A DNA stretch of 64,000 nucleotides from Candidatus Aquabacterium excrementipullorum (GCA_019112875.1 DXIO01000010.1:1-64000); one strand, 5' to 3'. Numbered from the stretch's first letter, positions 42,336-52,291 are shown. The notes: a model not told the origin generated them from the letters alone. Made by a program: numbers and translations.

Positions 42336-44768
42336 TCAGGGCGTGGCCGGCTTCGAGGGCTCCACCGCCATCGGCGAGCGCTGCACCTGCGTGCCGGTTT
42401 CCGGGTCGCGGCCCATGTTGCGCAGGGCCTCGCCCAGCTCCTGTGCGGTGCGCGGTGCGTCGCCGCCAGCCGGGAGCGGCACCCGAGGCGCGACGTTGGC
42501 CGGGTCGGTCACGAGGCCGTCGTTCGCCACGGGAGGCGGGTTGGGATCGGCGGTGGTCGGGTCGATGACCTCCGCGCTGGCACCGGTCATGCCGCCGTCG
42601 CCTTCGATCACCTCTTCGTTCGCATCGCCCCAGTCGTGCATGCCGATCACGGGGGGGCGCTCGGGCGTGGTGAAGGCCAGCTTGGTGTCCACCACCTTGC
42701 CCTTCACCGCGCGGCGCATGAAATCGCCCACCAGCAGCAGCGCGCTGTGGCCGCCCTGGCCCCAGTAGCTGCTGCGCATGGTCACGCGCTGGTCGTTGAA
42801 CCCCACCCACGCGCCGGTGACGAGCTTGGGCGTCATCAGCATGAACCAGCCGTCCATGTTCTTCTGCGTGGTGCCGGTCTTGCCGGCCAGGTCGCCCTCG
42901 GGCAGGAAGCGGCTGCGCACCAGCGTGCCGGTGCCCTGGCGCACCACCCCGCGCGTCATGTCGATCAGGTCATCGTCCACCTCGGGGCTGAGCACCTGCT
43001 TGGGCGATGAGGGGCCGAATTCCGCGATGACCTTGCCGTCCTTGTCGGTGATGCGGTCGACCACGTAGGGCTGGTGGTAGCGGCCCTGGTCGGCGATGGT
43101 GGCGTACACCGTGGCCATCTCCAGCAGGGTGACGGGGCTGGTGCCCAGGGCCATCGAGGGCACCTTGTCGAGCTTGCTATCGGTGATGCCCATGGCGCGC
43201 GCCAGGTTGGCCACGTTGTCCAGGCCGGCGTCCTGCATCACCTGGGCGGTGATGGTGTTCTTGGAGTAGACCAGGCCCTCCCACATCGTCATCGGCTGGC
43301 CGGTGCTGCCGGACATGTCGGTGGGGCGCCAGGTCTTGCCGTCGCCCAGCGGGATGGCGATGGGCGTGTCGGTGTAGGTCTTGGACACCGGGATGCCCTG
43401 CTGCAGCGCGGCCGCGTAGACGATGGGCTTGAAGGTGGAGCCGGGCTGGCGCTGGGCCTGGGCCACGTGGTCGTACTGCTCGATCTCGTGGTCGCGGCTG
43501 CCCACCCAGGCGCGCACGGCGCCGGTGCTCGGGTCGATGGCGACAAGGCCGGCTTCCAGGCGCGTCAGACTGCCGCGCACGCGGGCCAGCACGGCCTCAT
43601 TGTCTTGCAGCGTGGCCAGCGCGGCCTTGTCGCTGCGGCCGGCCTTGCGCAGGGCGCGGTATTCGTCCGTCTTGCGCAGGGCCTCCTGCAGCAGCGCGCC
43701 GCGCGTGCGCCAGAAGTAGTCGAAGGCCTTGGCGCGCTTGGCGGCGCCGGCGTAGTCGTCCAGCGAGCGCGACTGCATGGCCATGCCCTGCTGGCTCCAT
43801 TCGACATCGGCCACGTGCTGCAGGGCCTGGGCCTGCTGCGCCACCGCCTCGGCGGCGGCCTCCTGCAGGCGGGAATCGAGCGTGGTGTGGATGATCAGGC
43901 CATCGCGCTGCAGGTCGTGGTCGGTGGTCTCGGCCCAGGTTTCCAGCCACTTGCGCACATAGGCGGTGAAGTGGGGTGCGGCGTCGGGCGCATCCTCCAG
44001 GCGCTTGAAGCTCAATTGCAGAGGCTCGTCGCTGATCTCGTCGTACGTGGCTTGCGGCAGGTCGCCGCGCCGCACCATCTGCCGCAGCACCAGGTTGCGG
44101 CGCTCCAGCGCCCGCTCGGGGTACTGCACGGGGTTGAAGTAGTAGGTGCCCTTGAGCATGCCCACCAGCGTAGCGGCCTCGCGCGGGTTGAGATCGCGCG
44201 CCGGCTTGTCGAAGTAGGTGCGCGCCGCGGCCTCGATGCCCACGGCGTTGTACAGGAAGGGCACGCTGTTGAGGTAGGCCGCGAGGATCTGGTCCTTGGC
44301 GTAGAGGTTCTCCATGCGCCGCGCCGTCACGATCTCCTTGATCTTGCGGTTGATGTTGCGCGAGCGGCCGATCTCTTCGGGGAACACATTGCGCGCCAGC
44401 TGCTGCGTGATCGTCGAGCCGCCCTCGGTGCGGCCGGTGGCGGTGCGCACGATGGCCTTGAGGCTGCGCAGCCAGTCGACGCCGCCGTGCTCGCGGAAGC
44501 GGTGGTCCTCGGTGTCGATGAGGGCGCGGATCACCCAGGGCGAGATCTGGTCGAGCGTGACGACCTGGCGGCGGCTTTCCTGCAGCTTGCCCAGCAGCTT
44601 GCCGTCACTGGACATGATCACGCTCGATTCGGCCAGCGTGGCGCTTTCGAGGGCCTTGACCGGCGGGGCCTGCGAGGCCACGACCGTGACATAGATGGCG
44701 GCCAGGATGGCCAGCGTGGCTGCGGCCAGACCGCCGTACTTCAGGACTTGGCCCAATCGTTGGTTCAT
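42336..44768 (-). CDS. mrcA: Penicillin-binding protein 1A (bifunctional glycosyltransferase/transpeptidase)
   Basis: Peptidoglycan synthase of 810 residues anchored by one N-terminal helix (about 10-32). The GT51 domain has its catalytic Glu at residue 87 ([13 protein letters not shown]). The transpeptidase domain has the SxxK in GSTFKP, SxN in YSKNT and the KTGTT triad. The start at 44768 places the helix at the N-terminus; upstream in-frame residues are not conserved. It ends 23 bases before the phosphoribosyltransferase gene, possibly co-transcribed with it. Confidence 0.93.
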   Translation of the reverse strand: MNQRLGQVLKYGGLAAATLAILAAIYVTVVASQAPPVKALESATLAESSVIMSSDGKLLGKLQESRRQVVTLDQISPWVIRALIDTEDHRFREHGGVDWLRSLKAIVRTATGRTEGGSTITQQLARNVFPEEIGRSRNINRKIKEIVTARRMENLYAKDQILAAYLNSVPFLYNAVGIEAAARTYFDKPARDLNPREAATLVGMLKGTYYFNPVQYPERALERRNLVLRQMVRRGDLPQATYDEISDEPLQLSFKRLEDAPDAAPHFTAYVRKWLETWAETTDHDLQRDGLIIHTTLDSRLQEAAAEAVAQQAQALQHVADVEWSQQGMAMQSRSLDDYAGAAKRAKAFDYFWRTRGALLQEALRKTDEYRALRKAGRSDKAALATLQDNEAVLARVRGSLTRLEAGLVAIDPSTGAVRAWVGSRDHEIEQYDHVAQAQRQPGSTFKPIVYAAALQQGIPVSKTYTDTPIAIPLGDGKTWRPTDMSGSTGQPMTMWEGLVYSKNTITAQVMQDAGLDNVANLARAMGITDSKLDKVPSMALGTSPVTLLEMATVYATIADQGRYHQPYVVDRITDKDGKVIAEFGPSSPKQVLSPEVDDDLIDMTRGVVRQGTGTLVRSRFLPEGDLAGKTGTTQKNMDGWFMLMTPKLVTGAWVGFNDQRVTMRSSYWGQGGHSALLLVGDFMRRAVKGKVVDTKLAFTTPERPPVIGMHDWGDANEEVIEGDGGMTGASAEVIDPTTADPNPPPVANDGLVTDPANVAPRVPLPAGGDAPRTAQELGEALRNMGRDPETGTQVQRSPMAVEPSKPATP

Positions 44769-44973
44769 GAGGTGGGATAGGTCAGGGCAATGCGCGTGAG
44801 CTTGACAGACTGCAGGCCGTCGCGGCATCGGCCGCTTGCGACGGGGCATGTCGGTGTTGTCCTACGCAGTATGCCGCCTTGCGCGGGGGGCTGTCTGGGC
44901 AAGGGGGAACCGGGGTGTGAACCGGAATGCTAAGGTCCGGCCTTTCGGGATCTGGAATCGAAGGTGTCTGGCG

Positions 44974-45978
44974 ATGATGACCGGGGTGTTGTGCGGCCTG
45001 CTGGCGGGGGCCTTGTGGGGCCTGGTGTTCCTGACACCGCGGCTGCTGACGGCCTTCACGCCCTGGGAGCTGTCCATCGGGCGCTATGTCTGCTACGGGC
45101 TGATTGCTTTGGTGGTGCTGGCGCCTGGTTGGCGTCGCACGGTGTCACGGATCGACCGGCACGACCTGGCCGCCATGGTGCGCCAGGCGCTGGCGGGCAA
45201 CATCGTCTACTACGTGCTGCTGGCTTATGGCGTGCAGTGGGCCGGCATCGCGCCCACCTCGCTGATCATCGGGCTGCTGCCGCTGGTGGTCACGCTGATG
45301 GGGCGGCGCGACCACGGGGCCGTGCCGCTGCGCGATCTGCGCTGGCCGCTGGCGGTGGTGGCATTGGGCATGGTCTGCATCAACGTGGATGTGTTCACGC
45401 ACGCGGGCACGGCCGGCGCGGCGCAGTCGCTGGCGCAGCGGGTGCTGGGCGTGGTCTGCGCGGTGGGGGCGCTGCTGTGCTGGTCCTGGTACACGGTGGA
45501 CAACACGCGCTACCTGAAGCTGCAGGCCAAGTTCAGCAGCGCGCAGTGGTCGGCGCTGTACGGCCTGAGCAGCGGCGTGATCGCGCTGGGCATGGGGCTG
45601 GTGGGCCTGATAGGCCTGGCGCTGTTCGGCGTGCGCATCACGGGTGAAGCCGGGGCGGCCACTGGACGTGACTGGTCGGTGTTCTGGCTGGTCAATGCCG
45701 GGCTGGCGCTGGGCGCCTCCATGGTGGGCAACCAGCTGTGGAACATCGCCAGCCGGCGCGTGCCTGTCACCTTGTCGGGTCAGTTGATCATTTTCGAGAC
45801 GCTGTTCGCGCTGCTGTACGGCTTCGTCCACGGTAGGCTGTGGCCGCGCCCGCTCGAGGCGGCGGCCATGGTGCTGCTGGTCACGGGCGTGGCCTGGGCG
45901 GTGCGCCAGCATGCGCAGCCTGCTTCCAAGGCCCCGGCCGCGCCGGATTCCCGCCCCTTGGAAAACCTGCATCCTTGA
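44974..45978 (+). CDS. DMT-superfamily (EamA-type) membrane transporter
   Basis: Inner-membrane protein of 334 residues with about ten hydrophobic helices and an early FLTPRLLTAFTPWELSIGRY region, as in EamA carriers. AAGGTG precedes an ATG-ATG pair at 44974/44977. Such carriers export or exchange amino acids or metabolites; the substrate is unknown. Divergent from the penicillin-binding protein gene with 205 bases between them, in which no clear promoter stands out. Confidence 0.85.
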   Translation: MMTGVLCGLLAGALWGLVFLTPRLLTAFTPWELSIGRYVCYGLIALVVLAPGWRRTVSRIDRHDLAAMVRQALAGNIVYYVLLAYGVQWAGIAPTSLIIGLLPLVVTLMGRRDHGAVPLRDLRWPLAVVALGMVCINVDVFTHAGTAGAAQSLAQRVLGVVCAVGALLCWSWYTVDNTRYLKLQAKFSSAQWSALYGLSSGVIALGMGLVGLIGLALFGVRITGEAGAATGRDWSVFWLVNAGLALGASMVGNQLWNIASRRVPVTLSGQLIIFETLFALLYGFVHGRLWPRPLEAAAMVLLVTGVAWAVRQHAQPASKAPAAPDSRPLENLHP

Positions 45979-46043
45979 GACACGGTGGCCTCGCGACGGC
46001 CGGCTACGGGGGCAATTCCACCGTTTGTGTGACAGGACTTGTA

Positions 46044-46055
46044 GTCCGATCGGAC
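46044..46055. promoter_or_regulatory. Twelve-base palindrome ahead of the DUF47-phosphate transporter genes
   Basis: GTCCGATCGGAC is a perfect palindrome located 67 bases upstream of the DUF47 start, in the 143-base gap after the DMT carrier. A regulator operator is possible; it does not match the Pho box pattern. Confidence 0.3.
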
Positions 46056-46121
46056 CATGGGAGGCTAAAATGCCGGATTCGCTCCACCAGCCCGGCCCCC
46101 GCCCAGGCGCACGAGAACACC

Positions 46122-46769
46122 ATGATCTTTGGAAAGCTGCTGCCCCGCGAGGGGAATTTTTTTGAGCTGTTCAATCAGCACGCCGGCCACATCGTGGCCG
46201 CCGCCCAGGCCTTCGCGCGGCTCGTGCAGCACTACAACGATCAAGACCTTCGCGAGAAGTACAACCGCGAGGTGGACGAGGCCGAAAGCGCCGCCGACCG
46301 TGTCACGCACGAGGTCAACCGCCTGCTGCACACCACCTTCATCACGCCCATCGACCGCGAGCAGATCCACTCGCTGATCAACACGATGGACGACGTGGCC
46401 GACCTGATCCAGGACTCGGCCGAGACCATGGCGCTGTACGACGTGCGCCGCATGACCGACGAGATCGTTCGCCTGACCGACCTGTGCGTCAAGAGCTGCG
46501 AGCGCGTCAAGGACGCCATCGGCCTGCTCGACGACATCGGCGATGCCAAGACCACCGCCGCCGCGCTCAAGACCTGCGAAGAGATCGACCTGCTCGAATC
46601 CGACGCCGACCGCGTGATGCGCACCGCCATGAGCAAGCTCTTCCGCGAAGAGCCCGATGTGCGCGAGGTCATCAAGCTCAAGGCCATCTACGAGCTGCTG
46701 GAAACCGTCACCGACAAGTGCGAAGACGTCGCCAACCTGATCGAGGGCATCATCCTCGAGAACTCCTGA
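46122..46769 (+). CDS. DUF47 family (PhoU-like) accessory protein of Pit phosphate transport
   Basis: All-helical cytoplasmic protein of 215 residues. Acidic metal-binding repeats of the PhoU type are visible, for example REVDEAESAADRVTHEV and DDVADLIQDSAE, and near the end ETVTDKCEDVANLIEGI. In many bacteria this gene precedes pit and its product modulates the transporter. Sixteen bases separate it from the phosphate transporter gene, supporting one operon. Confidence 0.9.
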   Translation: MIFGKLLPREGNFFELFNQHAGHIVAAAQAFARLVQHYNDQDLREKYNREVDEAESAADRVTHEVNRLLHTTFITPIDREQIHSLINTMDDVADLIQDSAETMALYDVRRMTDEIVRLTDLCVKSCERVKDAIGLLDDIGDAKTTAAALKTCEEIDLLESDADRVMRTAMSKLFREEPDVREVIKLKAIYELLETVTDKCEDVANLIEGIILENS

Positions 46770-46785
46770 TCGGCAGGGGCTGACC

Positions 46786-47796
46786 ATGGCAAGCATGCAG
46801 GTGGCCCTGTGGGTCATCCTCCTCCTGGTGGCGCTGGCGCTGCTGTTCGATTTCATGAACGGCTTCCATGACGCGGCCAACTCCATCGCCACCGTGGTGT
46901 CCACGGGGGTTTTGCGGCCCACGCAGGCCGTCATCTTCGCGGCCTTCTTCAACTTCGTCGCGATCTTCGTCTTCCACCTGAGCGTGGCGGCCACCGTGGG
47001 CAAGGGCATCGCCGACCCGGGGGTGGTCGACGTGCACGTGGTCTTCGGGGCCCTGGCGGGGGCCATCACCTGGAACGTGGTGACCTGGTTCTACGGCATC
47101 CCCAGCAGCTCGTCGCACGCGCTGATCGGCGGCATCGTGGGCGCCGTGATCGCCAAGGCCGGCGCGGGCGCGCTGATGGCCACGGGCATCTTCCGCACCG
47201 TGATCTTCATCTTCGTCTCGCCGCTGCTGGGCTACATCTTCGGCTCGATGATGATGGTGATCGTGGCCTGGCTGTTCCGCCGCGTCACGCCCCTGCGTGC
47301 CGACCGCTGGTTCCGCCGCCTGCAACTGCTCTCGGCCGGCGCCTACAGCCTGGGCCACGGCGGCAACGACGCCCAGAAGACCATCGGCATCATCTGGATG
47401 CTGCTGATCTCGACCGGCTACGCCGCCGCCGACAGCACCTCGCCGCCCACCTGGACCATCGTGCTGTGCTACATGGCCATCGGCGCGGGCACCATGTTCG
47501 GCGGCTGGCGCATCGTCAAGACCATGGGCCAGAAGATCACCAAGCTCAAGCCCGTGGGCGGCTTCTGCGCCGAAACGGGTGGGGCGCTCACGCTGTTCAT
47601 CGCGACGGCACTGGGCGTGCCCGTGTCCACCACGCATACCATCACCGGCGCCATCGTCGGCGTGGGCTCGGTGCAGCGTGCCAGCGCCGTGCGCTGGGGC
47701 GTGGCGGGCAACATCGTGTGGGCCTGGATCCTCACGATCCCGGCCGCGGCCTTCGTGGCGGCGGTGGCTTACTGGATCAGCATCCAGCTGTTCTGA
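46786..47796 (+). CDS. pit: Low-affinity inorganic phosphate transporter, Pit family
   Basis: Membrane protein of 336 residues, a proton or metal-phosphate symporter. The duplicated Pit signature is seen as FDFMNGFHDAANSIATVV near the N-terminus and as SLGHGGNDAQKTIG in the second half. About ten helices. It follows the DUF47 gene, and a terminator-like hairpin lies 34 bases after its stop codon. Confidence 0.92.
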   Translation: MASMQVALWVILLLVALALLFDFMNGFHDAANSIATVVSTGVLRPTQAVIFAAFFNFVAIFVFHLSVAATVGKGIADPGVVDVHVVFGALAGAITWNVVTWFYGIPSSSSHALIGGIVGAVIAKAGAGALMATGIFRTVIFIFVSPLLGYIFGSMMMVIVAWLFRRVTPLRADRWFRRLQLLSAGAYSLGHGGNDAQKTIGIIWMLLISTGYAAADSTSPPTWTIVLCYMAIGAGTMFGGWRIVKTMGQKITKLKPVGGFCAETGGALTLFIATALGVPVSTTHTITGAIVGVGSVQRASAVRWGVAGNIVWAWILTIPAAAFVAAVAYWISIQLF

Positions 47797-47830
47797 CGCC
47801 GTCGCTGAAATAAAACGATACGCAGCGATA

Positions 47831-47854
47831 CCGCGCGGAGACCCGTCCGCGCGG
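47831..47854 (+). terminator. Hairpin terminator after the phosphate transporter gene
   Basis: CCGCGCGGA, a six-base loop and TCCGCGCGG form a perfect nine-base-pair stem followed by CGCTTT. The T-run is short, but the position in the 99-base gap between two co-directional units fits a terminator. Confidence 0.5.
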
Positions 47855-47895
47855 CGCTTTCGAGATCATGAAGGCATCCCAACACAGGAGCTTTC

Positions 47896-48438
47896 ATGAG
47901 CCTCTTTCACGCACTCGTCCGGGCCCACCGCCACGCCTCCCATGAGCGCCATGGCCGCCATGTCGGTGGCCATCATGGCGGTCACCATGGCCACCCTGGG
48001 CACCACCACTTCCACCATGGCCGCTTCGATGGCGACGCCGCCGACCTGGTCGAGTTGCTGGCCGACCGCATCAGCCAGCGCCTGGACCTGAACGACGAAC
48101 AGGAAGCCCGCCTGGCCCGCCTGCTGGCCGCCGCGCAGCAACAGCGCCAGGCCCTGCGCCGCGATGGCCTCGTGCCCGAGCTGCGCGACCTGCTGGCCGG
48201 CGCCACGCTGGACCGCGAAGCCACCCGCCTGCTGCTCAGCGAACGCATCGCCGCCGTGCAGGCCGCCGCGCCCGCGCTGATCGACGCCCTGGCCGACTTC
48301 TTCGATGCCCTGGACGCCGAACAGCAGCAGGTGCTGCGCTTCATGCTGCGCCTCAAGCGCCGTGGCTGGGGCCGCGCCGGCCGCGGCGACCGTTCCGACC
48401 GCGGTGAGCGCGGCGGCAACGCCACCGAGACCCAGTGA
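47896..48438 (+). CDS. His-rich Spy/CpxP-like protein without an obvious signal peptide
   Basis: Protein of 180 residues. Residues 1-42 contain sixteen histidines in Gly/His runs (GGHHGGHHGHPGHHHFHHG region). The rest is helical: ADRISQRLDLNDEQEARLARLLAAAQQQRQALR resembles the LTxxQ repeats of Spy/CpxP-type chaperones and periplasmic metal sensors. No Sec signal is recognisable, so the protein may be cytoplasmic. Its stop codon overlaps the ferredoxin start (TGATG-type). It probably binds metal ions; the role is inferred from composition and from the sensor genes after it. Confidence 0.65.
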   Translation: MSLFHALVRAHRHASHERHGRHVGGHHGGHHGHPGHHHFHHGRFDGDAADLVELLADRISQRLDLNDEQEARLARLLAAAQQQRQALRRDGLVPELRDLLAGATLDREATRLLLSERIAAVQAAAPALIDALADFFDALDAEQQQVLRFMLRLKRRGWGRAGRGDRSDRGERGGNATETQ

Positions 48439-48770
48439 TGGACCGCCGGGACTGCCGCCAGCCGCCCGGCCGCTTCGTGCCCCGCATCGACCGCAACCGG
48501 TGCGAAGGCAAGGGCGATTGCCTGGACGTCTGCCCCCACAGCGTCTTCATCCTCGACGTATTGCCCGCCGACCAGCGCGGTGGACTGTCGATGATCGGCC
48601 GCGTCAAGGGTTGGGCCCACGGCTGGAAGCAGGCCTTCACGCCCAACGCCGACGCCTGCCAGGCCTGCGGCCACTGCATCACGGCCTGCCCGGAACGCGC
48701 CATCACCCTGGTGCGCGCCGACACCGTGCACAATGTTTCGCACCATGGCGCGCATCCTGCTGATCGATGA
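48438..48770 (+). CDS. Ferredoxin with 7Fe-type cysteine pattern
   Basis: Protein of 110 residues with two cluster motifs. The first is Cys22-x5-Cys28-x3-Cys32-Pro, missing one of the usual four ligands; the second is the complete Cys74-x2-Cys77-x2-Cys80-x3-Cys84-Pro. Seven such cysteines suggest a [3Fe-4S] and a [4Fe-4S] cluster. The insert between the motifs (about 40 residues, with RVKGWAHGWKQAF) is long. It overlaps the neighbouring genes on both sides, so it is translated together with the Spy-like and response regulator genes. Confidence 0.8.
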   Translation: MDRRDCRQPPGRFVPRIDRNRCEGKGDCLDVCPHSVFILDVLPADQRGGLSMIGRVKGWAHGWKQAFTPNADACQACGHCITACPERAITLVRADTVHNVSHHGAHPADR

Positions 48771-49473
48771 CGACGAGGCGCTGGCCCCGCCGCTGGCGCA
48801 GTACCTGACCCGCTTCGACCTGACGCTGGAGGCCGCGACACGCCCCAGCGAAGGTTTGCGCCGGCTGGAGACCGAGCCCTTCGACGCCCTGATCCTGGAC
48901 GGCATGCTGCCCGAGGTCGATGGCTTCGAGTTCTGCAAGCGCCTGCGCGCGGGCGACGAGCCCTGGCGACAGCTGCCCGTGCTGATGCTCAGCGCGCGCG
49001 GTGACCTGACCGACCGCGTCGTCGGCCTGGAACTGGGCGCGGACGACTACCTCGCCAAGCCCTTCGAGCCGCGCGAGCTGGCCGCCCGCCTGCAGAGCCT
49101 GCTGCGACGGGCCATCCGGCTGGGCCCACCCTCTGCCGCCGCCGTGGTCGCCACGCCGGCAGGGGCGGCCCGCCAGCGCCGCTTCGACGGCCTGGTGCTT
49201 GATCTGGACCGCCGCGAGGCCCGCGCCGACGACGGCCACGTCTTCGAGCTCACCAGCACCGAGTACGAACTGCTGCTGGTGCTGGCCACCGAGCCGGGCA
49301 AGGTCTTCACCCGCGACGAGATACTCAACCGCCTGCGCGGCCAGGACGCGGAGCTCTTCACCCGCTCGGTCGACATCCTGGTCAGCCGCCTGCGCAAGAA
49401 GCTCGGCCCATTGGATGCGATCAAGACCCTGCGCAACGCCGGCTACTGCCTGGCGCTCGCACCCCGATCCTGA
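48745..49473 (+). CDS. OmpR-family response regulator
   Basis: Two-domain regulator of 242 residues. The receiver has the acidic pair in LIDDDEA and the phospho-acceptor Asp52 (LILDGMLPEVDG), with the conserved Lys in AKPFEP. A 20-residue Ala/Pro linker leads to a winged-helix DNA-binding domain (SRLRKKLGPLDAIKTLRNAGY). The ATG at 48745 (MARILLIDDD) is preferred; an ATG at 48733 adds four residues. It overlaps the ferredoxin gene by 26 bases and is followed by its kinase gene. Confidence 0.9.
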   Translation: MARILLIDDDEALAPPLAQYLTRFDLTLEAATRPSEGLRRLETEPFDALILDGMLPEVDGFEFCKRLRAGDEPWRQLPVLMLSARGDLTDRVVGLELGADDYLAKPFEPRELAARLQSLLRRAIRLGPPSAAAVVATPAGAARQRRFDGLVLDLDRREARADDGHVFELTSTEYELLLVLATEPGKVFTRDEILNRLRGQDAELFTRSVDILVSRLRKKLGPLDAIKTLRNAGYCLALAPRS

Positions 49474-49492
49474 CCCTGAAAGGGTTCTCGAC

Positions 49493-50854
49493 ATGTTTTC
49501 CCGACACCACCGCCAGGCCCGCCGCGCGCGGCGCATGCAGCGGCACTTGGTGGCCATGGGCTACCCCACGCCCGAAGCCTGGTTCGAAGCCTGGCGCGCC
49601 GCCAAGCTCGAGGCCATGAGCACCGGTCGGTTCATGCCCTCGGGCATGCCCCCGCGCGGCCCCGGCGCCGGCATGGGCCATGACCCACGCATGCCCTACG
49701 GCGCCGACTGGCACCAGCACGCCCCCCCTGCCCGGCACGCCCGCGACCACTGGCGCACCCTGCGCGCCTACGACCGCCTGTGGCACTGGCATCACCACCA
49801 CGACCACGCCTTCAACTGGCGCAGGCGCTTCAAGCATTCTCTGGGCGCTCGCCTCACGTTGGTCTTCCTGGTGCTGGCTGGCATCGGCGGTGGTTTCCTG
49901 CATTGGGCCGGGCAGCAGGGCCTGGCCTGGGGCTGGATGTTGGGCGGTGTCCTGCTGCTGACCTTCATCGCCTACGCCAGCACCCGCCTGATGCTGATGC
50001 CGCTGCGGGTGCTGGCCCACGGCGTGGCCGCGTTCGGACGCGGAGACCTCTCGCACCGTGTGCACCTGCGCCATGCCGATGAGATCGGCGCGCTCGCGGC
50101 CCGTTTCAACCGCATGGCCGACGACATCCAGGCCATGCTGGACGCCAAGCGCGAACTGCTGCTGTCCATCAGCCACGAGTTGCGCAGCCCGTTGACCCGC
50201 GCCCGCCTGAACGCCGAACTGCTGGACGAGGGGCCGGGCCAGCAGGCAGTGGTGAAAGAGCTGGGCCAGATGCGCGACCTGATCGAAAGCCTGCTGGAGC
50301 GCGAGCGCCTGGACACCGGCCACAGCGCCCTGCGCCTGGAGGACTGCGCCTGGCCCGAACTGGTCGACGACCTGTTGCAACGCCGCTTCGCCGAGCAGCG
50401 GCAAGCCGGTCTGCTGACGATCGATGTGCCGGCTGAGCTGCCCGCCATGCGCCTGGACCGCAGCCGTATCCAGGTGCTGCTGGGCAACCTGCTGGACAAC
50501 GCGCTGCGCCACAACGACGAAGCCAACGGCCCCGTGCACCTGTCCATCCAGCCGATACCAACACCGGCAGGGCAGGGCGCTCACCCCGCGATCCGCCTGC
50601 AGGTGCGAGACCAGGGCCCCGGTGTGCCCGACGACGTGCTGGGCCAACTGGGCCAGCCCTTCTTCCGGCCCGACGCCGCCCGCACCCGAGGCAGCGGCGG
50701 CGTCGGCCTGGGTCTCAACCTGTGCCGCCTGATCGCCTCGGCGCACGGCGGCGCCCTGGTGCTTCGCAACGCGCAACCCGGCCTGGAAGCCACCATCGAC
50801 CTGCCATTGACGCCAGCCAGCACGGAAGGCCAGGCAACCGGAGCACGCGCATGA
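49493..50854 (+). CDS. Sensor histidine kinase with a His-rich cytoplasmic N-terminus
   Basis: Kinase of 453 residues. The N-terminal 118 residues contain a His-rich stretch ending in HWHHHHDH (98-105), then two membrane helices (about 121-138 and 145-163) with only a few residues outside, so there is no periplasmic sensor domain. A HAMP domain, HisKA with His228 (LSISHELRSPL) and an HATPase with the N box LLDNALRHND and the G box region GGVGLGLNLC follow. It partners the OmpR-type regulator 20 bases upstream. The His-rich tail suggests direct sensing of metal in the cytoplasm (inference). Confidence 0.88.
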   Translation: MFSRHHRQARRARRMQRHLVAMGYPTPEAWFEAWRAAKLEAMSTGRFMPSGMPPRGPGAGMGHDPRMPYGADWHQHAPPARHARDHWRTLRAYDRLWHWHHHHDHAFNWRRRFKHSLGARLTLVFLVLAGIGGGFLHWAGQQGLAWGWMLGGVLLLTFIAYASTRLMLMPLRVLAHGVAAFGRGDLSHRVHLRHADEIGALAARFNRMADDIQAMLDAKRELLLSISHELRSPLTRARLNAELLDEGPGQQAVVKELGQMRDLIESLLERERLDTGHSALRLEDCAWPELVDDLLQRRFAEQRQAGLLTIDVPAELPAMRLDRSRIQVLLGNLLDNALRHNDEANGPVHLSIQPIPTPAGQGAHPAIRLQVRDQGPGVPDDVLGQLGQPFFRPDAARTRGSGGVGLGLNLCRLIASAHGGALVLRNAQPGLEATIDLPLTPASTEGQATGARA

Positions 50855-50859
50855 AAAAA

Positions 50860-50890
50860 GCCCCGGCGCTTCCAATCAGAAGCCCGGGGC
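50860..50890. terminator. Strong bidirectional terminator between convergent genes
   Basis: GCCCCGG, one bulged base and GCTTC pair with GAAGC and CCGGGGC around a six-base loop. An A-run (AAAAAA at 50854-50859) precedes the stem, which gives a T-tract on the minus strand and makes it a standard terminator for the MHS carrier gene. It can also stop the kinase operon arriving on the plus strand. Confidence 0.8.
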
Positions 50891-50947
50891 CCTTATCCGG
50901 CGGGGGAAGCCAGCAATGTCAGCGCACGCTCACATTCCCCAACAGAT

Positions 50948-52291
50948 TCAGTCCTTGATCTCCAGCGCCCGGTTCACCCGCAGCGCTGCCAGCGTGCACA
51001 CCGCACCCGACAGCAGGTACAGGCTCAGGTAGACCAGCCCGAAGTGCGCCGACAGGCCCAGGGCCACCAGCGGTGCGAACGCCGCCCCGATCAGCCAGGC
51101 GAAGTCCGCCGTCAGTGCCGCCCCCGCATACCGGTATTGCGGCGCGAAGTTCGCCGTCACGGCGCCGGCCGCCTGGCCGTAGGACAGCCCCAGCAGCCCG
51201 AAGCCCACCAGGATGAAGACATCTTCGGTGGCCGGCCCGCCGCTCAGCAGCATCGGCGCGGCCGCGCTGAACACCCCGATCGCCACGGCGAGCGAGCCCA
51301 GCGTGCGCCGACGGCCGATCTTGTCGGCGATGCGGCCCGAGGCCAGCATCCCCACCACGGCGATGGCCGCGCCAACGATCTGCACCGACAGCACGTCATT
51401 GACCGACTGCGTGTTGCTCAGCACGATCCATGACAGCGGGAACACTGTCACGATGTGGAAAAGCGCGTAGCTGGCCAGCGCGGCGAAGGCCCCCAGGAAG
51501 ATGTTGTAGCCCTGGGCCCGCACCAGCTCGTGCAGGGGCACGGGTTCCAGTTCACGCTCTTCCAGCAACTGGGTGTATTCCTCGGTCACCACCAGGCGCA
51601 GCCGGGCAAACAGCGCCACCACGTTGATGGCGAAGGCCACGTAGAAAGGAAAGCGCCAGCCCCAGTCCAGGAAATCCTGCGACGACAGGTTGCTGTGCAG
51701 GAACAGGAACAGGGCGCTGGCGATGACGAATCCCACCGGCGCACCCAGCTGCCCCAGCATCGCGTACCAGCCGCGCTTGCCTTCCGGCGCGTTCAGGGCC
51801 AGCAGCGAAGGCAGGCCGTCCCACGATCCGCCCAGCGCGATCCCCTGGAGGATGCGCAATCCGGACAGCAGCAGGATCGCGTTGAATCCCAGGGCGGTGT
51901 ACCCGGGCAAGAAGGCCATGCCGGCGGTCGAAAAACCGAGCAAAAACAAGGAGATGGTGAGCTTCGTGCCTCTGCCCCAGCGCCGCTGCGCCGCCATGAA
52001 CAGCGCCGTGCCGAAGGGCCGGGCCACGAAAGCGAAGGAGAAGATCACGAAGGACCACAGGGTGCCCGTCAGCCGGTCCATGTGCGGAAAGAAGACCGAC
52101 GGAAACACCAGCACCGAGGCGATGCCGTAAACGAAGAAGTCGAAATATTCGGACGCGCGTCCGATCACCACGCCGACCGCGATCTCGCCCGGGGCGATGG
52201 GCGAGTGCCCGTTGGCGGTCCTGAGTCTGGCGTCCTCTTCCAGCTGTGTGGAATTCGGTTCCGGGTGGGTACTGCTGATACTGGTCATCAT
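50948..52291 (-). CDS. MFS transporter, metabolite:H+ symporter (MHS) type
   Basis: Twelve-helix carrier of 447 residues. The YFDFFVYGIASVLVFPSVFFP region and RPFGTALFMAAQRRWGRGTKLT (first GxxxDRxGRR loop, altered to end RGTK) are typical of MHS proteins such as shikimate, citrate and proline/betaine carriers. The ATG pair at 52291/52288 follows GGAG; a longer open frame to 52345 lacks a ribosome binding site. Divergent from the bo3 oxidase operon with 162 bases between. Substrate unknown. Confidence 0.85.
   Translation of the reverse strand: MMTSISSTHPEPNSTQLEEDARLRTANGHSPIAPGEIAVGVVIGRASEYFDFFVYGIASVLVFPSVFFPHMDRLTGTLWSFVIFSFAFVARPFGTALFMAAQRRWGRGTKLTISLFLLGFSTAGMAFLPGYTALGFNAILLLSGLRILQGIALGGSWDGLPSLLALNAPEGKRGWYAMLGQLGAPVGFVIASALFLFLHSNLSSQDFLDWGWRFPFYVAFAINVVALFARLRLVVTEEYTQLLEERELEPVPLHELVRAQGYNIFLGAFAALASYALFHIVTVFPLSWIVLSNTQSVNDVLSVQIVGAAIAVVGMLASGRIADKIGRRRTLGSLAVAIGVFSAAAPMLLSGGPATEDVFILVGFGLLGLSYGQAAGAVTANFAPQYRYAGAALTADFAWLIGAAFAPLVALGLSAHFGLVYLSLYLLSGAVCTLAALRVNRALEIKD

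Noticed and set aside
43074-44780. Open frame of 568 codons on the plus strand
   Set aside because: Antisense to penicillin-binding protein 1A; translation is Gly/Val/Arg-rich and shows no domain.
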